From positions 1-16,565 of the forward strand of contig JAJYGU010000391.1 in the NCBI GenBank assembly GCA_021784975.1: 16,565 bases of DNA, read 5' to 3'. Positions 1 through 7,355 of the stretch are shown here, piece by piece; positions within the stretch are counted from its first letter, which is position 1, and every line of letters starts with the position of its first letter. The DNA comes from Planctomycetota bacterium (GTDB taxonomy: Bacteria; Planctomycetota; Planctomycetia; Pirellulales; Thermoguttaceae). The notes below the pieces were generated by a model that saw nothing but the letters and a program-made list of their open reading frames with translations, did not search any database and was not told the DNA's origin. A program made the position numbers and the translations under genes.

Positions 1-1
1 C

Positions 2-67
2 AAGAACTTCGCCGGCATGCTCAAAATGGCTTTCATCCACCGATACCTTCGCTTAACGTGTCATTAG
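2..67 (+). CDS. C-terminal end of a probable DDE transposase (partial)
   Basis: An open frame enters from the left edge and ends at a TAG at 65-67. It encodes 21 residues, including NFAGMLKMAFIHRYLRL. An aromatic/hydrophobic helix with an NF(x)GM(x)K(x)AFI(x)RYLRL pattern resembles the last helix of IS4/IS5-type DDE transposases, which often end this way. No catalytic residue is inside the window, so the call rests only on this short tail. The next gene is convergent and ends 17 nt further on. It could be an unrelated protein end or chance. If it is a transposase, an IS terminal inverted repeat would be expected shortly after the stop, and I do not see an obvious one. Confidence 0.4.
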   Translation, partial: KNFAGMLKMAFIHRYLRLTCH

Positions 68-84
68 CCGTTTTCCGACAAAAC

Positions 85-1770
85 CTAGAACAAATCCTCC
101 GCCAATTTGCCGAGATAGCCGGCGACCCGCCGTGTGTAGTCGCGGAGGAACGCCGCGGGCAACGCGTAAAACCTCTCCCGATGCAGGAACCTACCAGCCT
201 TGTCGCGCCGACCGACGAAGGCAAAGCTGAAATGATGAAACGCCTTGTGGCGCGGCGACGGCGGCCGATTGGCGGCCTCATCCGCCCGCAGACACTCCGC
301 GGCAAAGGCCGACCCTGCCTCGGCTTCACGCGCGGCGTAGGCCCGCGCGTCCGCCCACCACTGGCCGAACAACCGGGGATCGTGATCTGCCAGCGTCGCG
401 GCGAAGAGACTCTGCAACATCGGCGAGATCTTGTAGTGCAGTCGTCCGCCGGTGGCGCGGCGGATGACGCGCCGCACCGGCCGCGAGAGATCGTCGGCCG
501 AGTGGACGTCCAGCATTACCTCGAACGCCTCGGCGATCGCGGCCTGGGCGCTCACCCGCTTCTCCAATCCGGCTAGTCCGTCGGGGCATCGATAATCCCA
601 TCCCTTCTCCTGGCCGAAGTTGGGGGCGATGTGGGTCACCGGAAGCCCGCGGCGGCGAATCTCGCGGAGCACGAAGCACAGTTCCTCGGGCGTGGTCAGG
701 CAATCGAACGCCGCCACTTCCGGCGGATGTTCGTCCATGGTGAACTCGAGGTCGAAGGCTTCGCCATCCTTGAGCCGGCTGATGTAATCGCTCAGTTCCG
801 TCAGGGCATCGAGCGCATCCCAATACTTGCCGATCAGCCGGCCGATGGTCGGCTCATCAATCGTGTACCGGGTCTTTCCGAGGCGCAGCGGCTCGCGGTG
901 GCAGGCCATGACCGCGCGTTGCTCGCGACCGTCAGCTACGCGACCCGCGCGTCCTTCGTAGTCGAGAATATCGGCCATGTCGAGCGTGTAGAACGTGTAA
1001 TAGCGCGCCGCTTTCACGAACTTCTTGGCGCGGTCCAGACCCTTCGCGCCCCGCTTAATCTGCAGATGGTCGGCATCCGCGCCGTAGCGCAGCGGCGCGG
1101 AGTGTTGCAGGGCCGCCAGCACGCCGGAAACCCAGAGGCCCTCCCACGAGCTGCCGGTGTAACCCGTCTCGATCGTCCCGAATCCACAGGCGTAGTTGGT
1201 GGGCGCCGGTCGCCCCGCCAGCAAGTCACCGAGGAGATTCAACTCGCGGACGGAATTCTGGATCGTATTCGCGGCAAAACTCCCGCGTTGCATCGCCTCG
1301 AACATCGCGGGCCATACCGACGTGGTCATCCGCGAACCAAGGCCCAGCCGTGGCTCGGCGCCCAGGGCACGCGGCCGATTGGGCGGCCGCGCCACTCGGC
1401 AGTAGCGGTCAAGGACCGCCGCATCGGTCGGATAGGCTGCCACCCGCAGACCGCTCTTCAGGGTCAACTCGCCCAACGGCGTGCCAAGCGGTGCGCCGCC
1501 GCGTCCCAGTTCCACGAAGACTTGCTGGCCGTCGGGAAGACCAGCCAGCAGAAACCGCGCCGCGCCGCGGCGAACCGCAGACCCGCCGTAGGTCGCAACC
1601 CCTTCGCCAACGACTCCGCCGTCTCCCGCCGCCGCCCAACGCTCGCCGATCCGCCCGACGGCGCGCCAGGCCGCGGTACGATCCCACGTGGCGGTGTCAA
1701 GTACGCCGGGGTTATGCAGCGGATCAAGTCGCCGTATGGCCTCCGCGCGTGCGGGCACCTCGCGTGACAT
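85..1770 (-). CDS. uxaE: UxaE-like tagaturonate epimerase family protein
   Basis: This is a 561-aa cytosolic protein with no signal peptide. The start is ATG 1770, because a GGGAG Shine-Dalgarno lies 7 nt upstream; a longer reading to 1854 lacks this. The family interconverts hexuronates (tagaturonate/fructuronate type, metal-dependent) in uronate catabolism. Supporting stretches are FDLEFTMDEHPPE (residues 339-351), HIAPNFGQEKG (380-390), the strand DVHSADD (421-427) and LHYKISPMLQ (445-453). These Asp/Glu/His-rich strands look like metal and sugar ligands of a TIM-barrel-type active site. The protein is longer than the roughly 480 aa I recall for characterised members, mainly through an N-terminal domain of about 150 residues. 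No other uronate-pathway gene is nearby, so the substrate is uncertain. It could be a family member acting on another sugar acid. Confidence 0.65.
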   Translation of the reverse strand: MSREVPARAEAIRRLDPLHNPGVLDTATWDRTAAWRAVGRIGERWAAAGDGGVVGEGVATYGGSAVRRGAARFLLAGLPDGQQVFVELGRGGAPLGTPLGELTLKSGLRVAAYPTDAAVLDRYCRVARPPNRPRALGAEPRLGLGSRMTTSVWPAMFEAMQRGSFAANTIQNSVRELNLLGDLLAGRPAPTNYACGFGTIETGYTGSSWEGLWVSGVLAALQHSAPLRYGADADHLQIKRGAKGLDRAKKFVKAARYYTFYTLDMADILDYEGRAGRVADGREQRAVMACHREPLRLGKTRYTIDEPTIGRLIGKYWDALDALTELSDYISRLKDGEAFDLEFTMDEHPPEVAAFDCLTTPEELCFVLREIRRRGLPVTHIAPNFGQEKGWDYRCPDGLAGLEKRVSAQAAIAEAFEVMLDVHSADDLSRPVRRVIRRATGGRLHYKISPMLQSLFAATLADHDPRLFGQWWADARAYAAREAEAGSAFAAECLRADEAANRPPSPRHKAFHHFSFAFVGRRDKAGRFLHRERFYALPAAFLRDYTRRVAGYLGKLAEDLF

Positions 1771-1825
1771 AAAACATCTCCCATTTGAGGCTTGCCCGGA
1801 CGCGCTCCCGGCCCTACAGGTACCT

Positions 1826-1854
1826 ATCGTAGCCATGAGGGGCCCGAGTCGCAA
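1826..1854 (-). promoter_or_regulatory. candidate sigma-70-like promoter of the UxaE-like gene
   Basis: Read on the minus strand, TTGCGA is followed after exactly 17 nt by TACGAT. Each box matches 4 of 6 consensus positions. The -10 box lies about 55 nt upstream of the chosen ATG at 1770. This is pattern matching only; similar matches arise by chance. Confidence 0.3.
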
Positions 1855-1920
1855 GATAAGGGCGCGGAAATCCTGGCGAAGCGGTCATTCTGACGGGCAC
1901 CGATGCAGACGCGTTGGCCG

Positions 1921-1956
1921 GCCAAGAATCCGCCTGGAATCCAAGAGATTCTTGGC
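1921..1956. repeat. 10-bp inverted repeat with MLSEAKNL-type repeat sequence
   Basis: GCCAAGAATC at 1921-1930 pairs perfectly with GATTCTTGGC at 1947-1956. The adjoining bases to 1968 read, on the minus strand, as ATGCTGAGCGAAGCCAAGAA, a phrase seen as a dispersed non-coding repeat in many environmental genomes (recalled, not searched). The surrounding 1771-2060 region shows no gene I can support. Confidence 0.4.
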
Positions 1957-2063
1957 TTCGCTCAGCATACGCAAACGCCAAGAAAACTTGCCTTCACCAC
2001 ACATCTCGGCTGTGGCTGCTTGAAAGGTGGTGGCCGGGCATAATTGTTGCAGGCGGCTTTCAC

Positions 2064-2252
2064 TCAAATGGAGAACGTCTGGTCACCGGACTTCAGCGTG
2101 CCGCTGCCAGCGCCGCCGATCAAAAGGCTCCGTCCCGTACCGCCCTTCAGCGTGTTACGGCCTGCGCCTCCGAACAGATACGTCGGCCCTCCGAAGGCGG
2201 CGGGACTCTGGTCACTTGCACGATGAGCCGAGAGCACGAACCAGAATCAGAC
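2064..2252 (-). pseudogene. remnant of an RTX-type glycine-rich repeat protein
   Basis: A minus-strand frame ending at a TGA (2064-2066) encodes about 60 residues with glycine-rich nonapeptide-like units: FGGAGRNTL, KGGTGRSLLI and GGAGSGTLKSGDQTF. This is the GGxGxxxL rhythm of RTX/haemolysin-type calcium-binding repeats, but the acidic residues that bind calcium (GGxGxD) are replaced. A TGA sits upstream in the same frame, just after a MGAV peptide, and there is no start or ribosome site. It is best read as the 3' end of a large secreted or adhesin-type gene whose body is gone. In planctomycetes such repeats usually lie near the end of very long surface proteins. Confidence 0.5.
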
Positions 2253-2279
2253 TGCTCCCATGCCGACTAAGATTAGTAA

Positions 2280-2462
2280 ACGCCGGATCCTGATTGCTGC
2301 CCAAGTCCGCAGATGACCAGCCGGCTCTTAGGCCACTTTGGTCCAAACGGGCTGAGCCCGCACGACCCGGTTGCGAACCTCTCCAACCGCGAGTTGGCAG
2401 TGTTGGAATGGTCGCCGCAAGAATCGGGGCAGTCCCCGCGGCAGGCGTTTTTAACACCGCGA
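2280..2462 (+). pseudogene. fragment of a LuxR-type response regulator (linker and start of HTH)
   Basis: In one plus frame the sequence reads SPQMTSRLLGHF, then DPVANLSNRELAVLE, before losing similarity. The DP(V/L)xxLSxRELxVxE motif is the hallmark opening of the LuxR/NarL helix-turn-helix, and MTSRLL is typical of the linker preceding it in planctomycete response regulators. The receiver domain and the rest of the HTH (the expected IGQGLSTR-like helix) are missing, and a TAA lies just upstream at 2277-2279. The fragment is therefore not functional. I know the motif from the family; homology was not searched. Confidence 0.42.
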
Positions 2463-2530
2463 CTCTGGACCATCAGGCCCCAGCCACCAATAATTCTGTA
2501 GACGGGGTTTGCAGGGGAGAAGAGGCTTCT

Positions 2531-2583
2531 CTTTAGGGGAGTTGCGAGGGAGGTGAACGGCAGTTTCCACTAACCCCCTAAAG
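2531..2583 (+). promoter_or_regulatory. leader hairpin overlapping the Shine-Dalgarno of the EF-hand gene
   Basis: CTTTAGGGG (2531-2539) is perfectly complementary to CCCCTAAAG (2575-2583). The second arm covers the first three bases of the AAGGAGG ribosome site (2581-2587). A smaller hairpin, GAGAAG-AGG-CTTCTC, lies directly upstream at 2517-2531. The arrangement could limit ribosome access. No riboswitch fold is recognised. Confidence 0.4.
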
Positions 2584-2595
2584 GAGGATCGGAAG

Positions 2596-3162
2596 ATGCG
2601 AGTGCGTGTAATGTTGGTCGCGCTGGTAGCAGTTTCGTTGGCGGCGGTCAGCGCTTTGGCTGGCGAGGCCGCCAAGGTGTCCGTGTCCAAGTCGAAGACG
2701 GCTCCGACGTTGAAGCAACGCTTTGCCAAGATGGATGTGAACCACAACGGTATCCTGTCGGAGACTGAGTTCGTCAACTTTCACAAGGACAAGGCCAAAG
2801 CTTGGTCGGAGGCGGCCTTCAAGAAGATGGGCGTCAAGGAGATGACCCTCGCCGAATATACCAAGGCGCATGACCATTGGGTCAAGGAGCACGCCGCCCA
2901 TCATCCGGGATGGAAACCGACGATGACTGCCAAGCAGATCTACCACCAGATGGACATCAACCACAATGGCAAGGTGTCCGAATTCGAGTATGTCTCCTAT
3001 TGGGTCAACCGGGCAGCAGATCATGCCCAAAAGACCTTCGCGAAGCTGGGAGGCACCACGTACAAAGGGCTGACCTTTGCCCAATACGAAACGGGCGTGA
3101 AGTCTCTGGAGAAGGAGAAGGCCCCGTTGCACCATTTCACCGGTTACCAGAAGACCAAATAG
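2596..3162 (+). CDS. secreted EF-hand calcium-binding protein
   Basis: This is a 188-aa protein preceded by an excellent AAGGAGG site 8 nt from the ATG, which fixes the start. Residues 1-22 form a signal peptide ending ALA|GE, so the product is probably exported. Two canonical EF-hand loops are visible: DVNHNGILSETE (47-58) and DINHNGKVSEFE (120-131). Both have Asp/Asn at positions 1, 3 and 5, Gly at 6 and Glu at 12. Between them are His/Lys/Trp-rich helices, and the C-terminus is basic. The two halves look like a duplicated EF-hand module with a second, degenerate hand after each true one (near 78-90 and 150-165). It probably buffers or senses calcium in the periplasm. It is a single-gene unit with its own leader and terminator. 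Its physiological partner is unknown. Confidence 0.85.
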   Translation: MRVRVMLVALVAVSLAAVSALAGEAAKVSVSKSKTAPTLKQRFAKMDVNHNGILSETEFVNFHKDKAKAWSEAAFKKMGVKEMTLAEYTKAHDHWVKEHAAHHPGWKPTMTAKQIYHQMDINHNGKVSEFEYVSYWVNRAADHAQKTFAKLGGTTYKGLTFAQYETGVKSLEKEKAPLHHFTGYQKTK

Positions 3163-3210
3163 CCGTCTTCCAGTGCAGCAAGTAGCGGATGGGGTGTCCG
3201 CGAAAACCAT

Positions 3211-3250
3211 ACAGCCTACCCAGCCCGCGTGCTGGCTAGGCTGTTGTCTT
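3211..3250 (+). terminator. hairpin terminator of the EF-hand gene
   Basis: ACAGCCTACCCAGC (3211-3224) pairs with GCTGGCTAGGCTGT (3231-3244) with one mismatch over 14 bp and a 6-nt loop. A T-rich TGTCTTGTT tail follows. It lies about 50 nt after the stop codon, as expected for intrinsic termination. The T run is imperfect. Confidence 0.65.
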
Positions 3251-3269
3251 GTTGGGAGGCGAATCGGCG

Positions 3270-3298
3270 TTGACTTTCCCGCCGTTCTCGGGGATACT
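3270..3298 (+). promoter_or_regulatory. sigma-70-like promoter of proA
   Basis: TTGACT (5 of 6 matches) is separated by exactly 17 nt from GATACT (4 of 6 matches). Transcription would begin near 3305, leaving a leader of about 54 nt before the chosen ATG at 3359. It lies just past the terminator of the upstream gene, where a promoter is needed. Confidence 0.5.
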
Positions 3299-3358
3299 TC
3301 CCCAATCCACTAGTATCGGCGGAGAGTGCCGGTTTCGTCGAGAAATGAGCCAGCCTCG

Positions 3359-4618
3359 ATGAATGACTTACCAGAATATTGCTTGGATTTGGCGAAGCGG
3401 GCGAAGCGGGCGTCGGCTGAGTTGTCCGGCGTCACCGGGCAGCAAAAGCAGCAGTGGCTGCGCCGCGCCGGCCGCCTGCTGACGGAGCGATCGGCCGCCC
3501 TGGTCGAGGCCAACGATCTCGACGTGACCGCTGCGCCCAGCTTCGGTCTTTCCGATGCGGCCGTCGACCGTTTGCGGCTGAATCCGTCGCGGATCGCCGG
3601 CATGGCCAAGGCGCTTGACGAAGTGGCCGCCCTGCCCGAGCCGGTGGGGGAAATCATCTCCAGCTCGATCCGTCCCAACGGCTTGGAGGTGCAAAAGGTC
3701 CGCGTGCCGCTGGGGGTGATCTTCTTCATCTACGAGTCGCGGCCCAACGTGACGGCCGATGCCGCCGCGCTGTGCGTCAAGGCCGGCAACGCGGTGATCC
3801 TCCGCGGCGGCAAGGAGGCCGTCCACTCCAACGCCGCCATCGCCGCGATTCTCGCCGAGGCGGCCGCCCAGACCGGGTTGCCGCCCGACGCCGTGCAACT
3901 GGTGACCACTACCGATCGGGCCGCGGTGGACCACTTACTCCACATGCCGGAGTACATCAACCTCTGCATCCCCCGCGGCGGCGAGGGCCTGATCCGCCGG
4001 GTGAGCGCGGAAGCCCGCATGCCCGTCATCAAACACTACGCCGGCAACTGCCACGTCTACCTCGACCGCTCGGCCGACGCCGACATGGCCGAGCGGCTGG
4101 TCATTAACGCCAAGTGCCAGCGGATGGGGGTGTGCAATGCCGCCGAATCGTTGATCGTCCACCGCGACGTGGCCCAAGCACTCTTGCCGCGGATCGGCAA
4201 GGCCTTGGGCGAGCGGGGCATCGAAATCCGCGGCGACCAGCGAACCCGCCAGCTCCTGCCGCAGGCCAAGCCGGCCAGCGACGAGGATTACGCTACCGAG
4301 TACCTCGGCCCGATCATTTCCTGCAAAGTGGTCGATTCGCTCGACGAGGCCATTGAGCACATCAACCACTACGGCTCGCAACACACCGAGGCGATCGTGA
4401 CCGGCGATTTGCAGGCCGCCCGCCAATTCACCTCGCGGGTCGACAGCTCGGCGGTGATGGTCAACGCCAGCACGCGGTTCAACGACGGCGGCGAGTTCGG
4501 CCTGGGGGCCGAAATCGGCATCAGCACCGACAAGTTCCACGCCCGCGGCCCCTGCGGGCTGAACGAGCTGACCAGCTACAAGTACGTGGTCTACGGGACC
4601 GGGCAGGTGAGGGAATAG
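3359..4618 (+). CDS. proA: gamma-glutamyl phosphate reductase
   Basis: This enzyme reduces gamma-glutamyl phosphate with NADPH to glutamate-5-semialdehyde in proline synthesis, in the cytosol. The 419-aa length matches the usual ~417. An aldehyde-dehydrogenase-type fold is shown by VPLGVIFFIYESRPNVTADA (about 117-135), NAVILRGGKEA (about 144-154), LCIPRGGEGLI, and HYAGNCHVYLD with the catalytic cysteine near residue 231. The C-terminal NASTRFNDGGEFGLGAEIGI stretch is also typical. I chose ATG 3359 because the peptide MNDLPEYCLDLAKRAKRAS aligns with family N-termini. A GTG at 3326 is in frame, but its GGAG sits only 1 nt away, and it would add 11 atypical residues. The usual partner proB is not in the window. 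fliM follows closely and may be co-transcribed. Confidence 0.95.
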   Translation: MNDLPEYCLDLAKRAKRASAELSGVTGQQKQQWLRRAGRLLTERSAALVEANDLDVTAAPSFGLSDAAVDRLRLNPSRIAGMAKALDEVAALPEPVGEIISSSIRPNGLEVQKVRVPLGVIFFIYESRPNVTADAAALCVKAGNAVILRGGKEAVHSNAAIAAILAEAAAQTGLPPDAVQLVTTTDRAAVDHLLHMPEYINLCIPRGGEGLIRRVSAEARMPVIKHYAGNCHVYLDRSADADMAERLVINAKCQRMGVCNAAESLIVHRDVAQALLPRIGKALGERGIEIRGDQRTRQLLPQAKPASDEDYATEYLGPIISCKVVDSLDEAIEHINHYGSQHTEAIVTGDLQAARQFTSRVDSSAVMVNASTRFNDGGEFGLGAEIGISTDKFHARGPCGLNELTSYKYVVYGTGQVRE

Positions 4619-4646
4619 AGGTCAGAGGTCCATGGAAGGACACGCG

Positions 4647-5618
4647 TTGAACCACAGGGAGGTGGATGCTCTGCCGGCGGTGGCACCGCTGGTTGGCGCA
4701 GACTCGACCGATTCTCCGCCGGCCATTCCTGCCGAGCCACTGGTAAAGCGCTACGATTTCCGCAGTCCCATGGCGGTTGATGCGGGGCTGTTGCGCAGCT
4801 TGAGCGACCTGCACCTCGGTTTCGCACGTCAGTTTGCCGCCAGTCTCTCGACACTGGCGCGGAGCCCCATCGAGCTGAAGCTGCTCGGTGTGGACCAGCT
4901 CTCCGTCCGCGAGTTCTTGGGGCGGCTCGACAACCCCACCTGCCTCAGTTTGCTGCGCGCTGAACCGCTCGCGGAACCTTGGATCGTCGACATTCAGCCG
5001 GCGGTGTTCTACCCGATCATCGACGGCATGTTGGGCGGAGGCGAAGCAACCAGCGTCACCACCCGCCGAGTGCCGAGTGAGATTGAGTTGCGCCTAGCCC
5101 GACGGATCGGCGAAATTCTTTGCGAGAAGCTGCGGGACGCCTGGAGCAAGGTGGCCGACCTGCGACCCAGATTGTTACGCATTGAAAGCCGCCCCAGAGC
5201 AGTGCGGGCGGCTTCTCCGGACGACGCAGCAACGGTGGTGCGATTTGGGGTCTCGCTGGGCCAACGGCGAGGAATGATGCGGTTCTGTTTGCCGGCCAGA
5301 ACCCTGGAACCGATCCGCGATCGGCTCTCCGCGGCGGGAGTGGATCCGCCTGCGGGTCAACTACCATTGCCCGAAAGCGCCCAACGGATCGGTCGCCAGG
5401 TGTGCGGATCGCAGACTGAAGTGGGCGTTTGGTTGGCGGAATCGACCATCCGCGCCAAGGATCTGATGGGGCTTCGGGTAGGCGACATTATCACCACCGC
5501 CAATGACATCCACGGCCCGGTAGTGGTGGCGGTGGCGGGGGTGCCGAAGTTTCACGCCCGGCCGGGCACCGTCCGCGGCCGCAAGGCGGTGGTCATCACC
5601 GAGCCGCTGGACGGCTAG
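4647..5618 (+). CDS. fliM: flagellar motor switch protein FliM
   Basis: FliM forms the flagellar C-ring, receives CheY-P and switches rotation. The protein shows YDFRSPMAVDAGLLRSLSDLH, EFLGRLDNPTCLSLL and the middle-domain signature IIDGMLGGGE. It ends in a C-terminal SpoA-type (FliN-like) domain, from about VGVWLAESTIRAKDLMGLRVGDIIT to the end. The usual N-terminal EIDALL-type CheY-binding peptide appears only as REVDALPA. An ATG at 4632 gives 328 aa but has a poorly spaced AGAGG. A TTG at 4647 has GGAAGGA 5 nt upstream and places HREVDALPA right at the N-terminus, as in the family, so I prefer it (323 aa). No other flagellar gene is in the window; proA is 28 nt upstream and the downstream gene is convergent. 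Confidence 0.85.
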   Translation: MNHREVDALPAVAPLVGADSTDSPPAIPAEPLVKRYDFRSPMAVDAGLLRSLSDLHLGFARQFAASLSTLARSPIELKLLGVDQLSVREFLGRLDNPTCLSLLRAEPLAEPWIVDIQPAVFYPIIDGMLGGGEATSVTTRRVPSEIELRLARRIGEILCEKLRDAWSKVADLRPRLLRIESRPRAVRAASPDDAATVVRFGVSLGQRRGMMRFCLPARTLEPIRDRLSAAGVDPPAGQLPLPESAQRIGRQVCGSQTEVGVWLAESTIRAKDLMGLRVGDIITTANDIHGPVVVAVAGVPKFHARPGTVRGRKAVVITEPLDG

Positions 5619-5668
5619 CGCACTCTGCGCGGCGCACCTCTGGTGCCGTGAATGATCCCGGTTACTAG

Positions 5669-6031
5669 TCACTTGAGTCGAGCGGCGGGCAGACGCTTCA
5701 GTTGCTGGGTGCGTGGGTCCACTTCGATTCCCACCGACTCCAGGGCTGTGATCCCCAGAATGGGCTCGGCGTTATCATCGCCGAAGATGATCGTGGAGCC
5801 GACGATCTCTCCCATGAACTCCAGTTGGCCGGTGGTGATATCCAGTTTTACCTCAGAGCCATCGGCAAGCTCATTCGTCCGCTTGGCTTTGGCCGAGAAG
5901 CCCAGTTGCCGCAAGTGCTTGGCGGGAACCAGTGAATCCACGGACCCGGTGTCCACCAGGAAGAGACCTTCCCAGGTTTGCCCGGGATTGGCCGGATTCC
6001 GCACCGCGACGGTAACATGCGTCGTGCCCAT
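5669..6031 (-). CDS. small retropepsin-like aspartyl protease (clan AA)
   Basis: This is a 120-aa protein with a GGAGG site 8 nt before ATG 6031. The active-site motif FLVDTGSVDS has its catalytic Asp at residue 27. It is followed by the hydrophobic ADGS turn (57-60) and a C-terminal ILGITALESVGIEVDP, the second hydrophobic-Gly element of the half-fold. Family members are single-domain proteases that act as homodimers, each subunit giving one Asp. There is no signal peptide or membrane segment, so it is probably cytosolic. The target is unknown, and similar small genes are common in planctomycetes and cyanobacteria. It converges with fliM (50-nt gap). Some family members have no demonstrated activity. 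Confidence 0.8.
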   Translation of the reverse strand: MGTTHVTVAVRNPANPGQTWEGLFLVDTGSVDSLVPAKHLRQLGFSAKAKRTNELADGSEVKLDITTGQLEFMGEIVGSTIIFGDDNAEPILGITALESVGIEVDPRTQQLKRLPAARLK

Positions 6032-6122
6032 TTCAATGCCCTCCGCAACAGTCTAGTCCGCATTTTCCCCCACGGTTGACCCGGTGAGGAATCACTGCCC
6101 AGCGAATTATACGGGCTAGGTG

Positions 6123-6193
6123 GCACGCCCTGAAAGGGCGTGGCAAGAGGATGATGGTGGCCCGAGCCTGCCACGCCCTTTCAGGGCGTGGCA
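6123..6193. repeat. pair of inverted palindromic repeats (CACGCCCT/AGGGCGTG)
   Basis: Two ~24-nt units lie at 6123-6145 and 6169-6193. Each is palindromic around the core GCCCTGAAAGGGC or its complement. They are inverted relative to each other and differ at one position near an end. A transcript could form two small hairpins or one long stem. This is REP-like sequence between two minus-strand genes; it may also terminate transcription of the hydrolase gene. Confidence 0.65.
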
Positions 6194-6222
6194 CTCAGGC
6201 TGCATCCCAGTTGAGCCACGCG

Positions 6223-7335
6223 CTAAGGAGTGTTTCGCAACGGCGTATGTTGAAAAATCCGGTCGATGAAGGCGTAGGCCGCGCGACGGGCGGCGGGCGA
6301 AAAATCGTGGCTGCCGGAGGAATAACGAACCTGAAACCGGTCGGCGGCGCCCAGCAAAGCGTAGACCTCGCGGATCTTCGGCTCCGCCTTCTTGACCCCG
6401 CGGACATCAAAATTGTGGTCGCCGACCGGCGAGTTGGAGAAGAACGCCCGCGGGGCCAAGGCCGCCGCCACCTCGTAGAAATCGAACGGCAGGCGGTCGG
6501 GATCGAGGCCATAAACGTCGCGGATCCGCGGCATGTAGCGGTCCGAGGTCCAGCCGGCCAGTTTGCCGCCGTAGTAATCGTGGAAAGGGGTCCAGCCGCA
6601 ACTGGCGACAATCACCTTGACCCGCGGGTCGAACACGCCCAAGAACATGGCGTTGTGCCCGCCCAGCGAATGGCCGATGACGCCGATCCGCTCGGGGTCA
6701 ACCTCTGGGCGGGCCTGGAGCAGATCGACGCCGCGGAGATGGTTCCAGATGCCCTTTATGCTGCCCGAGGCGTACTTGCTCTGGCGGAAGTCGTAGGGGT
6801 AGTCGCCGAAGGACGGGTAATCGGGGGCCAGCACGACGTAGCCCCGCTGGGCCAACTCCTTGGCATAGGCGAGGTTTGCGGACCCGCCTTCTCCGGCGAC
6901 TTCTTTCTTGCCCAACGGAGTCGTCTGGTGCAGGGCGAGCATGGCCGGCAACCGCTCTCCGGCCGGCCGGTGTTTGGGCAAGAGCAGATAGGCGGGGACG
7001 CGGTCGCCATCGCCGCTGGCGTAGCTGACCGCCAGACGCACATAGCCGTCGCCCTCGGTGGCCGCACCGATCTTTACGTCCAGCGGCGGCAGATTCGACC
7101 GATCAGGCAGCTCGCCCATAACCGCCTGCACTGCCTGCAGGGTTTGCCGCCGTCGAACGGCCCAATCCGCCGGTGTCCGCACGGGTCGTTGAAAGCCATC
7201 CGCGGCCGTGTACCAGAGAAGCTGCGAATGATCGGTCGGCCGAACGGCCGGACCGTCGTCCGCAAATGCGGTTAGCCCGGCCAACAATAGACACCACAAC
7301 AGCACGACACAACCGGCATTAGGTCGGATCGGCAT
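6223..7335 (-). CDS. secreted alpha/beta hydrolase (acetyl-xylan-esterase/dienelactone-hydrolase-like)
   Basis: This is a 370-aa protein. Residues 1-25 form a signal peptide ending TAFA|DD, so it is exported. The nucleophile elbow GHSLGG has Ser 223. The acid is probably Asp 306 or Asp 310 in PVGDHNFD, and the His is 343 in SGSHDFSP, in the normal alpha/beta-hydrolase order. The oxyanion-side segment MLALHQTTPLGKKE and the YVVLAPDYPSFGDY strand are typical of the large secreted hydrolases of planctomycetes, often annotated as acetyl xylan esterases or dipeptidyl-peptidase-like. It probably cleaves ester side groups of polysaccharides or a small ester. The substrate cannot be read from sequence. 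It stands alone between repeat-bearing spacers. Confidence 0.8.
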   Translation of the reverse strand: MPIRPNAGCVVLLWCLLLAGLTAFADDGPAVRPTDHSQLLWYTAADGFQRPVRTPADWAVRRRQTLQAVQAVMGELPDRSNLPPLDVKIGAATEGDGYVRLAVSYASGDGDRVPAYLLLPKHRPAGERLPAMLALHQTTPLGKKEVAGEGGSANLAYAKELAQRGYVVLAPDYPSFGDYPYDFRQSKYASGSIKGIWNHLRGVDLLQARPEVDPERIGVIGHSLGGHNAMFLGVFDPRVKVIVASCGWTPFHDYYGGKLAGWTSDRYMPRIRDVYGLDPDRLPFDFYEVAAALAPRAFFSNSPVGDHNFDVRGVKKAEPKIREVYALLGAADRFQVRYSSGSHDFSPAARRAAYAFIDRIFQHTPLRNTP

Positions 7336-7355
7336 AACGGCGCTCGAGCGGTGTT

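Noticed and set aside
631..1767. Long plus-strand open frame (378 codons) opposite the UxaE-like gene
   Set aside because: Arg/Gly/Pro-rich shadow of GC-rich codons; no motifs or ribosome site, and the opposite strand is clearly coding.
6151..7275. 374-codon plus-strand frame opposite the alpha/beta hydrolase
   Set aside because: Antisense shadow; the minus strand has the signal peptide and catalytic triad.
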